Part shown: positions 1 to 5,689 of the stretch, piece by piece
Numbering within the stretch: the stretch's first letter is position 1
Layout: each line of letters opens with the position of its first letter
DNA from: Rhizobacter sp.
Lineage (GTDB): Bacteria; Pseudomonadota; Gammaproteobacteria; Burkholderiales; Burkholderiaceae_C
Length of the DNA: 5,689 nt
Reading direction: 5' to 3'
Assembly (NCBI GenBank): GCA_025351675.1
Contig: JANXVK010000250.1
Span: forward strand, 1 to 5,689
Program-made: the position numbers and the translations under genes
Notes under the pieces: model-generated
Databases searched by the model: none
The model's input: only the letters and a program-made list of their open reading frames with translations
What the model was told of the DNA's origin: nothing

Positions 1-1
1 G

Positions 2-985
2 CTCGCGCTGATGATCCTCGACGAACCCACCTCGTCGCTCGACGGCCAGGCCGCGCAGCAGCTGCTCGCGTTCATCCGCCGCTTCGTCGCGCAGGGCCAG
101 GGCTGCATCCTGATCTCGCACAAGCTGCGCGAGGTCTTCCAGGTCACCGACCGCGTGCTCGTGATGCGCGACGGCGAGGTGGTGCACACCGCGCCGACCG
201 CGCAGACCGACCGCGAACGCATCGTCGCGGCGATGGGGCAGGACGAGATCGCCGCGGTGCCTGCGCAAGGCGCCGCGCCAGCGGCAGCGCACACGCCGGA
301 AGCCGCCAGCGCGAATCCCGTCGTCGTGCGCGTCGGCGGCATGACGCCGATGCAGGCGCGGCGCGGCGAGGTGATTGGCTTGGCGGGCCTGGCCGGTCAC
401 GGCCAGACCGCGCTGCTGCTGCGCCTGCAGGCCGCGCGCGAGCAACGTCGCAGCGCCGGCGCATTCCAGGTCGACGGCGAAACCGCCTTCGTCGCCGGTG
501 ACCGCCAGACCGATGGCGTGCTCGGCCTGTGGTCGATCCGCCGCAACATGAGCGTCGGCTGGCTCGCCGGGCTGAAGCGCGGGCCGTGGCTCGACCTGAA
601 GCGCGAGGCCGAGATGGCGCAGCGCTGGCGCGAGCGGCTCGGCCTGGTCACGCCCGACCTCTCGCTGCCGATACAGTCGCTGTCGGGCGGCAACCAGCAG
701 AAGGCGCTGTTCGCGCGCGCTCTCGGCTCGGCCGCCGCGATCGTGCTGATGGACGACCCAATGCGCGGCGTCGATGTCGGCACCAAGCGCGATGTCTACG
801 CGCTCATCGCCGACGAGGCCCGCGCCGGCCGCACCTTCGTCTGGTACACGACCGAGTTCGACGAGCTGCACCACTGCGACCGTGTCTACGTGTTCAACGA
901 CGGCCGCATCGTCGGCGAACTCGCGCGTGCCGAGCTCAGCGAAGAGCGCGTGCTGAGCCTGTCGTTCCACGAGCTGGCCGCATGA
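2..985 (+). CDS. Sugar ABC transporter ATP-binding protein (RbsA-like, two NBDs), 5'-partial
   Basis: This is the ATPase subunit powering sugar import at the inner membrane. The start lies outside the window; 327 residues are visible, and since the family is usually about 500 residues, roughly 170 are missing. Visible residues open on the Walker B and D-loop of domain 1 (LMILDEPTSSLD, 3-14), then its H-loop (LISH, His40). An Ala/Pro-rich linker (about 82-105) follows. Domain 2 has a degenerate Walker A region (GLAGHGQT, 129-136), an intact signature (LSGGNQQK, 227-234), a Walker B with Asp in place of the catalytic Glu (LMDDPMRGVD, 249-258) and YTTE (282-285) where a switch His would sit. The LSGGNQQK and RGVD motifs and the two following permeases place it with RbsA/CUT2 importers. 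Its stop overlaps the next start (ATGA). The sugar carried is not shown by the sequence. Confidence 0.93.
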   Translation, partial: LALMILDEPTSSLDGQAAQQLLAFIRRFVAQGQGCILISHKLREVFQVTDRVLVMRDGEVVHTAPTAQTDRERIVAAMGQDEIAAVPAQGAAPAAAHTPEAASANPVVVRVGGMTPMQARRGEVIGLAGLAGHGQTALLLRLQAAREQRRSAGAFQVDGETAFVAGDRQTDGVLGLWSIRRNMSVGWLAGLKRGPWLDLKREAEMAQRWRERLGLVTPDLSLPIQSLSGGNQQKALFARALGSAAAIVLMDDPMRGVDVGTKRDVYALIADEARAGRTFVWYTTEFDELHHCDRVYVFNDGRIVGELARAELSEERVLSLSFHELAA

Positions 986-1932
986 CGGCCGAGCGACGAT
1001 GGGGGCCGCTGCTCCACGCGCTGTTGCCGGCCCTCGCGCTGGCGCTGCTGCTCGGTGCGGTGTTCTGGCGCCAGCCGCGCGCGATGTCGTACTTCGGCGT
1101 CAACCTGCTGCTGAACGTGGCGATCCCGGTGATGTTCGCGACGCTCGCGCAGATGATGGTGCTCGCGGTCAGCGACCTCGATCTGTCGATCGGCCCGTTC
1201 GTCTCGCTGGTCGCGTGCATCGGCGCGGCGGTGCTGCCCGAGCAGCCGCTGCTCGGCATCGCGGCGCTGGTCGCGGCGGTCGGCGCCTACGCGCTGGCCG
1301 GCGCGGTGATCGAGTGGCGCAGGCTGCCGTCGATCGTCGTCACGCTCGGGCTCTCGTTCGTGTGGCTGGGTTGCGCGGTGCTGCTGCTGCCGACGCCGGG
1401 CGGCACGGCGCCGTCTTGGCTGCAGGCGGCGATGCGCTTCAAGACGCCGGGGCTGCCGCTGCCTGTCTGGATCGCGCTCGCCGCGGCGGGGCTCGGGCAC
1501 CTGCTGATCACGCGCAGCGCTTTCGGTGCGCTGGCGCGCGGTCTCGGCGGCAATGCCGCGGCGCTGGCACGTGCCGGCTGGCCGCTGGTGCGGATTCGCG
1601 CCGGCGTCTACGCGCTGGCCGGGCTGTTCGGCGTGTGCGCCGGGCTGCTGCTCGTGGGCCAGACCACTTCGGCCGACGCCAACATCGCGTCGCGCTACAC
1701 GCTGGTCTCGATCGCCGCGGCGATCCTCGGCGGCGCGCAGTTCACCGGCGGCGTGGTCTCGCCGGTGGGCGCGGTGATCGGCGCGATGACGATGACGCTC
1801 GCCGCCTCGTTCCTGACCTTCCTGAACATCGCGCCCGACTGGCAGATCGGCATGCAGGGGCTGATCTTGATCCTCGTGCTCGGCCTGCGCGCGGCGGTCG
1901 ACCGGCTCGAGCATCGGGAGGCGCGCGCATGA
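982..1932 (+). CDS. Sugar ABC transporter permease 1 (RbsC-like, BPD_transp_2 family)
   Basis: This 316-residue inner-membrane protein would form half of the sugar channel. It is rich in hydrophobic segments (about 10-29, 41-63, 68-84, 91-110, 117-136, 160-176, 208-226, 241-280 as more than one, 290-304). It carries the family landmark SDLDLSIGPF (64-73), a variant of the usual GGIDLSVG. A cytoplasmic loop (about 178-206) matches the family region often written FGR-AIGGN-AA and contacts the ATPase. I chose the ATG at 982 because the hydrophobic N-terminus begins just after it and it overlaps the upstream stop as ATGA. Only a weak GAG (971-973) precedes it, so translation probably depends on coupling to the ATPase gene. 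The reading frame is open further upstream, but that part is Arg/Ala-rich and out of frame with the ATPase, so it is not real. Length is normal for the family. Confidence 0.93.
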   Translation: MTAERRWGPLLHALLPALALALLLGAVFWRQPRAMSYFGVNLLLNVAIPVMFATLAQMMVLAVSDLDLSIGPFVSLVACIGAAVLPEQPLLGIAALVAAVGAYALAGAVIEWRRLPSIVVTLGLSFVWLGCAVLLLPTPGGTAPSWLQAAMRFKTPGLPLPVWIALAAAGLGHLLITRSAFGALARGLGGNAAALARAGWPLVRIRAGVYALAGLFGVCAGLLLVGQTTSADANIASRYTLVSIAAAILGGAQFTGGVVSPVGAVIGAMTMTLAASFLTFLNIAPDWQIGMQGLILILVLGLRAAVDRLEHREARA

Positions 1933-2867
1933 ACAAGACCACGTTCTCGCGCCCGTGGCTCGGCTCGGCCATCGCTGCGGTGCTGGCCTGGGGCGTGACC
2001 GTGTTCAACGGCCACGGCCAGGGCTCGGGCGCGCTGCTCACGGTGGCGCTGAGCTTCTCGGCCTTCACGATCCTGGTCTCGCTCGGGCAGATGCTGGTGA
2101 TCAGCGTCGGCCCCGGCAACGCCGACCTGTCGATCCCGAGTGCGATCGCACTCTCCGGCGCGGTCGCGATGCGCGTGATGGACGGCGCCGACGCGATGAT
2201 CGTGCCCGGCGTGCTCGCGGCGGTGGCCGCGGGCGTCGCGGTTGGCGCGGCGAACTTCGCGCTGATCCGCCTGCTGCGCATCCCGCCCATCATCGCGACG
2301 CTGGCGGGCTCGCTGATCGTGATGTCGATCGCGATCAACCTTGGCCGCGGGTTGAAGGTCAAGCCGCCGCCGCTGTTCGCCGAGCTGACGACGCTGCGCC
2401 TCGCGGGCGTGCCGCTGATCGCGCTGGTGGCGCTGGCGGCGAGCCTCGCGGTCGCGTGGATGCTGCAGCGCACCGTGCTCGGCAGATCCATCGAGGCGGT
2501 CGGTCAGAGCGAGCGCGCGGCGCGGCTCGCGGGCATCCGCGTTCAGCGCACACGTCTGGCCGTTTACCTGATCTGCGCCGGGCTGGCGGGGCTCACCGGC
2601 GCGCTGATCGCCGGTTTCGCGGGCGGCAATTCGCTCGACCAGGGTGAGGAGTATCTGCTGCTGACGATCGCCGTGGTGGTGATCGGCGGCACCGCGGTGG
2701 CCGGCGGCCGGCCGAGCGTGCCGGGCATCTGGGGCGCAGCGATGTTCATGTTCCTGCTGGTCGCGATGCTGAACGCGGCCGGCGCAGGCGCGGGGCTTCG
2801 CATGCTGCTGACCGGCCTGATCATCATCGCGGTGATCGTGCTCGCGAACCCGCGTATGAAACGCTGA
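1929..2867 (+). CDS. Sugar ABC transporter permease 2 (RbsC-like, BPD_transp_2 family)
   Basis: This is the second 312-residue membrane permease, expected to pair with permease 1 as a heterodimer. Hydrophobic segments lie at about 11-26, 36-60, 72-83, 91-114, 118-137, 161-178, 208-231, 242-260, 266-284 and 291-306. The landmark motif is GPGNADLSIPS (61-71), again differing from the common GGIDLSVG. The ATPase-contacting loop runs about 181-207 (LGRSIEAVGQSERAARLAGI, 184-203), and VVVIGGTAVAGGRPSVPG (249-266) is the well-conserved late family motif. The start at 1929 overlaps the permease 1 stop as ATGA and, unlike that gene, has a strong ribosome binding site (GGGAGG, 1916-1921, 7 nt spacing). 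The two permeases share the fold but are clearly different in sequence, as is common in operons with two permease genes. Substrate is unknown. Confidence 0.93.
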   Translation: MNKTTFSRPWLGSAIAAVLAWGVTVFNGHGQGSGALLTVALSFSAFTILVSLGQMLVISVGPGNADLSIPSAIALSGAVAMRVMDGADAMIVPGVLAAVAAGVAVGAANFALIRLLRIPPIIATLAGSLIVMSIAINLGRGLKVKPPPLFAELTTLRLAGVPLIALVALAASLAVAWMLQRTVLGRSIEAVGQSERAARLAGIRVQRTRLAVYLICAGLAGLTGALIAGFAGGNSLDQGEEYLLLTIAVVVIGGTAVAGGRPSVPGIWGAAMFMFLLVAMLNAAGAGAGLRMLLTGLIIIAVIVLANPRMKR

Positions 2868-2878
2868 CGACGATATCG

Positions 2879-2884
2879 AAGGAG
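2879..2884 (+). promoter_or_regulatory. Ribosome binding site of the lactonase gene
   Basis: AAGGAG lies 8 nt before the ATG at 2893, close to the ideal Shine-Dalgarno sequence and spacing. It fixes the lactonase start and shows that this gene, unlike permease 1, can be translated independently of its upstream neighbour. Confidence 0.75.
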
Positions 2885-2892
2885 AATCCGGC

Positions 2893-3819
2893 ATGACCCC
2901 CTACGGAACGATCGAAGGCACCGGCTTCGAGGCCATCGAGCTCGAATTCGGCCGCTGTCTGGCCGGTCCGGAGCGCGTGCAGCGCGTCTGGTCGGGCTCG
3001 CGCTGGGCCGAGGGGCCGGCGTGGTTCGCGGCGCACGGCACGCTGGTGTGGTCCGACATCCCGAACGACCGCATGCTGCGGCTCGACGAGGCCAACGGCA
3101 CGGTCGGCGTGTTCCGCACGCGCTCGAACAACTCGAACGGCAACACCGTCGACCGCGAAGGGCGGCTCGTCACCTGCGAACACCTCACGCGCCGCGTGAC
3201 GCGCACCGAGCACGACGGCCGCATCACCGTGCTCGCCGACCGCTGGCAGGGCAAGCGACTGAATTCGCCGAACGACGTGGTCGTTAAATCCGACGGCTCG
3301 ATCTGGTTCACCGACCCGAGCTACGGCATCCTCTCCGACTACGAAGGCGAGCCGGCCGTGAGCGAAATCGGCGGCTGCCATGTCTACCGCATCGACCCGG
3401 CCAGCGGCAATGTCGACCGAGTCGCCGACGACTTCGTCAAACCGAACGGGCTGGCGTTCTCGCCCGACGAATCGGTCCTGTACATCGCCGACACCGGCGC
3501 CAGCCACGACCCCGACGGCCCGCGCCACATCCGCCAGTTCAGGCTCGGCGCCGACGGCCGCAGCCTCGGCGTGAGCACGCTGTTCGCGACCTGCACCGCC
3601 GGCCTGTTCGACGGCTTTCGCGTCGACCGCGACGGGCGGCTGTGGTGCAGCGCGCGCGACGGCGTGCACGCCTACTCGGCCGGCGGCGTGCTGCTCGGCA
3701 AGGTGTTGATCCCCGAGACGGTGGCCAACGTCTGCTTCGGCGGGCCCAAGCGCAACCGCCTGTTCATCTGCGCAACGACTTCGCTTTATTCGATCTGCCT
3801 GAAGGCCAACGGCCTTTGA
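2893..3819 (+). CDS. SMP-30/gluconolactonase/LRE family sugar lactonase
   Basis: This 308-residue six-bladed beta-propeller enzyme is predicted to hydrolyse an aldonolactone to the open aldonic acid with a divalent metal. The metal and substrate residues of the family are all present: Glu40 in WAEGPAW (38-44), Asn127 in SPND (125-128), Asn185 in KPNGLAFSPDE (183-193) and Asp240 in FDGF (239-242). Further blade signatures are SIWFTDPSYG (136-145) and LYIADTG (196-202). There is no signal peptide or membrane segment, so it should be cytoplasmic. The gene starts 25 nt after permease 2 and ends 34 nt before the FAH gene, which fits a shared transcript. Family membership is clear. The exact lactone (gluconate, arabinonate, fuconate or galactonate type) cannot be read from the motifs; the adjoining dehydratase and diketo-acid hydrolase argue for a sugar entering a non-phosphorylative route. 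Confidence 0.92.
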   Translation: MTPYGTIEGTGFEAIELEFGRCLAGPERVQRVWSGSRWAEGPAWFAAHGTLVWSDIPNDRMLRLDEANGTVGVFRTRSNNSNGNTVDREGRLVTCEHLTRRVTRTEHDGRITVLADRWQGKRLNSPNDVVVKSDGSIWFTDPSYGILSDYEGEPAVSEIGGCHVYRIDPASGNVDRVADDFVKPNGLAFSPDESVLYIADTGASHDPDGPRHIRQFRLGADGRSLGVSTLFATCTAGLFDGFRVDRDGRLWCSARDGVHAYSAGGVLLGKVLIPETVANVCFGGPKRNRLFICATTSLYSICLKANGL

Positions 3820-3824
3820 CTTTT
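3801..3824 (+). other. Hairpin with T-rich tail at the lactonase stop codon
   Basis: A perfect 6-bp inverted repeat, AAGGCC (3802-3807) and GGCCTT (3811-3816), has a 3-nt loop and can gain a G-U pair at 3801/3817. The right arm runs directly into the TGA stop (3817-3819) and is followed by CTTTTC. The T tract is interrupted, so as a terminator it would be weak. It could cause partial termination, protect an RNA 3' end, or be chance in a GC-rich coding end. Confidence 0.3.
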
Positions 3825-3837
3825 CAGCCCTGTAATC

Positions 3838-3843
3838 AAGGAG
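3838..3843 (+). promoter_or_regulatory. Ribosome binding site of the FAH-family gene
   Basis: AAGGAG lies 10 nt before the ATG at 3854. The 34-nt gap around it (3820-3853) is visibly richer in A and T than the surrounding genes, which would keep the initiation region unfolded. I see no convincing -35/-10 pair in the gap. Confidence 0.75.
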
Positions 3844-3853
3844 AAACACGTTC

Positions 3854-4720
3854 ATGAAACTGATGCGATATGGCGCCAAGGGCGCAGAAAAGCCGGCCGC
3901 TCTCGACGCGCAAGGCGTAATGCGCGATCTGTCCGGCGAGCTCGCCGACATCACCGCCCACACGCTCACGCCACACGGGCTGGCGCGGCTGCGCGACATC
4001 AACCTCTCGTCGTTGCCGCTGATCGCGAACCCGGGTCGCATCGCGGTGCCGTGGAGCGGCATGCAGAAGTTCATCTGCGTCGGTCTGAACTACGCCGACC
4101 ACGCCGCCGAATCGAACCTGCCGGTGCCGGCCGAGCCGGTGCTGTTCACGAAGCAGATCAGCGCACTGATGGGGCCGAACGACCCGGTCGTGATCCCGCA
4201 GGGCTCGGTCAAGACCGACTGGGAAGTGGAACTCGGCGTCGTCATCGGCACCAAGGCGCGCTACGTGAGCGAGGCCGATGCGCTGAAGTACGTGGCCGGC
4301 TACTGCGTCGTCAACGACATCTCCGAGCGCGAATACCAGATCGAGCGCGGCGGCACCTGGGACAAGGGCAAGGGTTGCGACACCTTCGGCCCGGTCGGCC
4401 CCTGGATGGTCACGGCCGATGAAGTGCCCGACCCGCAGGCGCTCTCGCTGTGGCTCGAAGTCAACGGCAAGAAGGTGCAGAACGGCAACACCAGGACGAT
4501 GGTGTTCGGCGTGGCTCATCTCGTGAGCTACATCAGCCGCTTCATGACGCTGATGCCAGGCGACCTGATCAGCACCGGCACGCCGCCCGGCGTGGGCATG
4601 GGGCAGAAGCCGACGGCTTGGTACCTCAAGGCCGGCGACACGATGAAGCTCGGGATCGAAGGCCTCGGCCAACAAGACCAGCGCGTGTTCGCGTGGGATC
4701 CGGCCTTGATCGACGGCTGA
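3854..4720 (+). CDS. FAH-family hydrolase, likely 2,4-diketo-3-deoxy-aldonate (fuconate-type) hydrolase
   Basis: This 288-residue protein has an N-terminal cap region (1-65) and a fumarylacetoacetate hydrolase domain (about 70-285). Visible active-site features are the His-Glu dyad in NYADHAAE (79-86, His83 and Glu86), metal ligands Glu124 and Glu126 in DWEVELGVVIG (122-132), Asp155 in NDIS (154-157), conserved Lys173 in KGKGCDTFGP (171-180), and TGTPPGVGMG near the C-terminus. The NDISEREYQ-ERGGTWDKGKGCDTFGPVGPW region is, from memory, typical of proteins named either ureidoglycolate lyase or 2,4-diketo-3-deoxy-L-fuconate hydrolase. The latter cleaves a 2,4-diketo acid to pyruvate and a hydroxy acid such as L-lactate. 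The flanking lactonase and sugar-acid dehydratase favour this role; no purine-catabolism gene is nearby. The family is certain, the substrate is inferred. The protein should be cytoplasmic. Confidence 0.9.
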   Translation: MKLMRYGAKGAEKPAALDAQGVMRDLSGELADITAHTLTPHGLARLRDINLSSLPLIANPGRIAVPWSGMQKFICVGLNYADHAAESNLPVPAEPVLFTKQISALMGPNDPVVIPQGSVKTDWEVELGVVIGTKARYVSEADALKYVAGYCVVNDISEREYQIERGGTWDKGKGCDTFGPVGPWMVTADEVPDPQALSLWLEVNGKKVQNGNTRTMVFGVAHLVSYISRFMTLMPGDLISTGTPPGVGMGQKPTAWYLKAGDTMKLGIEGLGQQDQRVFAWDPALIDG

Positions 4721-4740
4721 AAGCACACAGAAGAGCCGTC
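4712..4740 (+). promoter_or_regulatory. Inverted repeat over the FAH stop and dehydratase ribosome binding site
   Basis: GACGGCT (4712-4718) and AGCCGTC (4734-4740) are perfect 7-bp complements separated by 15 nt. The left arm covers the last codons of the FAH gene, and the right arm ends at the base before the dehydratase ATG. The likely Shine-Dalgarno GAAGAG (4730-4735) lies partly in the loop and partly in the right arm. A ribosome finishing the FAH gene would open the stem and free the next start, which suggests translational coupling. This role is inferred from geometry only. Confidence 0.4.
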
Positions 4741-5689
4741 ATGTCCGACCCCTCGATCATCCGCATCCATCCGGCCGACGATGTCGTGATCGCACGCCAC
4801 CAGCTCGTCGGCGGCACGCTGCTGGCGAGCGAGGGCGTCACCGTGATCGGCCTCGTGCCGCCGGGTCACAAGATCGCCGTGCGCGCGATCGCGCAAGGCG
4901 CGCCGGTGCGGCGCTACAACCAGATCATCGGCACCGCGAAACAGGCGATCGTGGCCGGCCAGCACGTGCACACGCACAACCTGGAGTTCAGCAGCTTCGC
5001 GCGCGACTACGCGGCGAGCACGGGCACGCACCCGACGGCGTTCGTCGACACGCCGGCCACGTTCATGGGAATCCGGCGCGCCGATGGCCGCATCGCGACG
5101 CGCAACTACATCGGCATCCTGACCTCGGTGAACTGCTCGGCGACGGTCGCGCGCGCGATCGCCGATCACTTCCGGCGCGACACTCATCCCGAGGCACTCG
5201 ACAAGTACCTGAACGTCGACGGCGTGATCGCGCTGACGCACGGCGCCGGCTGCGCGACCGACAGCGCCGGCGAGCCGCTGCAGGTGCTGCGGCGCACGCT
5301 GGGCGGGTACGCGAAGCACGCGAACTTCGCGTCGATTCTCGTCGTCGGGCTCGGCTGCGAGACGAACCAGATTTCCGGTCTGATGGAGCAGGAGAGTTTG
5401 TCGACAGGCACGCAGTTCCACACCTTCAACATCCAGGAAACCGGCGGCACGAAGAAGACCGTCGCGCACGGCATCGAGCTCGTGCAGTGGCTGCTCGAGG
5501 AAGCGAACCGCGTGCAGCGCGAGCCGGTCAGCGCCGCGCACATCACGGTCGGGCTGCAGTGCGGCGGCAGCGACGGCTACTCCGGCATCAGCGCGAACCC
5601 GGCGCTCGGCGCGGCGGTCGACCGGCTGGTGCGCCACGGCGGCACCGCGATCCTCTCGGAAACGCCCGAAATCTACGGCGGCGAGCACC
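4741..5689 (+). CDS. UxaA/altronate dehydratase-family sugar-acid dehydratase, 3'-partial
   Basis: The first 316 residues are visible before the window ends; full-length relatives have about 500. The family (UxaA, GarD) removes water from sugar acids to give 2-keto-3-deoxy acids, using iron or another divalent metal. An N-terminal SAF-type domain (about 10-90) ends in GQHVHTHNL (73-81) with His75, His77 and His79. The main domain begins at MGIRRADGRIATRNYIGI (109-126) and includes NCS (131-133), THGAGCA (166-172), GLGCETNQ (203-210), NIQETGGTKKT (230-240), LQCGGSDGYSGISANPALG (272-290) and SETPEIYGGEH (306-316). The conserved cysteines 132, 171, 206 and 274 are all present. The ATG at 4741 is 20 nt after the FAH stop, with a modest GAAGAG ribosome binding site. 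The substrate could be D-altronate, D-arabinonate, L-fuconate or L-galactonate type. The neighbours favour an aldonate feeding the FAH enzyme rather than the classical uronate route. Confidence 0.92.
   Translation, partial: MSDPSIIRIHPADDVVIARHQLVGGTLLASEGVTVIGLVPPGHKIAVRAIAQGAPVRRYNQIIGTAKQAIVAGQHVHTHNLEFSSFARDYAASTGTHPTAFVDTPATFMGIRRADGRIATRNYIGILTSVNCSATVARAIADHFRRDTHPEALDKYLNVDGVIALTHGAGCATDSAGEPLQVLRRTLGGYAKHANFASILVVGLGCETNQISGLMEQESLSTGTQFHTFNIQETGGTKKTVAHGIELVQWLLEEANRVQREPVSAAHITVGLQCGGSDGYSGISANPALGAAVDRLVRHGGTAILSETPEIYGGEH

Noticed and set aside
529..981. Possible N-terminal extension of permease 1 in the same frame.
   Set aside because: This part overlaps the well-conserved second ATPase domain in another frame and is Arg/Ala-rich with no membrane character. 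The hydrophobic family sequence starts only after the ATG at 982.
2871..2878. Palindrome CGATATCG just before the lactonase ribosome binding site, considered as an operator half or small regulator site.
   Set aside because: It is only 8 bases with no second copy or promoter-like sequence nearby, and such a palindrome can occur by chance.
3820..3853. AT-richer gap considered as an internal promoter for the FAH and dehydratase genes.
   Set aside because: I could not pick out a convincing -35/-10 pair with proper spacing; an open ribosome-loading region explains the composition.
2824..4074. Long open frame of 416 codons on the minus strand, opposite the lactonase gene.
   Set aside because: Its product is low-complexity Ala/Arg/Val/Asp-rich with no recognisable motif, and the plus strand holds a lactonase with all family active-site residues. 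GC-rich genes commonly leave the opposite frame open.
5223..5590. The conserved cysteines of the dehydratase, considered as an iron-sulfur cluster site as in IlvD/Edd dehydratases.
   Set aside because: The surrounding motifs (THGAGCA, GLGCETNQ, NIQETGGT, SDGYSG) are those of the UxaA/GarD family, which is described as using a metal ion; no IlvD-type motifs are present.
4528..5688. Open frame of 386 codons on the minus strand, opposite the dehydratase.
   Set aside because: It lies against a plus-strand reading with clear UxaA-family motifs throughout; its own product is Arg/Ala/Val-rich without a domain.

Overview
The window is a GC-rich stretch (GC strongly favoured at third codon positions) packed with six genes, all on the + strand. 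Gaps are very short, or negative where start and stop codons overlap. Codon use and the protein types suggest a betaproteobacterium of the order Burkholderiales. That is an impression from composition and remembered homologues, not a database match.

Positions 1-2867 encode an ABC importer of the ribose/sugar (CUT2, RbsA/RbsC-like) type. It comprises the C-terminal two thirds of a double-domain ATPase, cut by the window start, and two different membrane permeases. The three genes are joined by two ATGA stop/start overlaps. No periplasmic binding protein lies in the window.

Positions 2893-5689 encode three enzymes: an SMP-30/gluconolactonase-type sugar lactonase, a fumarylacetoacetate hydrolase (FAH)-family enzyme resembling 2,4-diketo-3-deoxy-L-fuconate hydrolases, and the N-terminal 316 residues of a UxaA/altronate dehydratase-family sugar-acid dehydratase, cut by the window end. 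Each follows the previous gene by 20-34 bases, so all six genes probably form one operon.

Read together, the genes suggest uptake of a free sugar or its lactone and non-phosphorylative breakdown. The lactonase would open an aldonolactone, the dehydratase would give a 2-keto-3-deoxyaldonate, a dehydrogenase not seen here would give the 2,4-diketo acid, and the FAH enzyme would cleave it to pyruvate plus a hydroxy acid (lactate, glycolate or glycerate, depending on the sugar). L-fucose, D-arabinose and L-galactose are the main candidates, but the sequence alone does not decide.

The less expected features are a compact, degenerate second ATPase domain, a perfect 7-bp inverted repeat that could mask the dehydratase ribosome binding site, and a small hairpin with a T-rich tail at the lactonase stop codon. 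No RNA genes, mobile elements, CRISPR arrays or long non-coding stretches were seen. The genes appear intact apart from the two cut by the window edges. I did not find a clearly new system: the region looks like a catabolic operon whose exact substrate is the open question.
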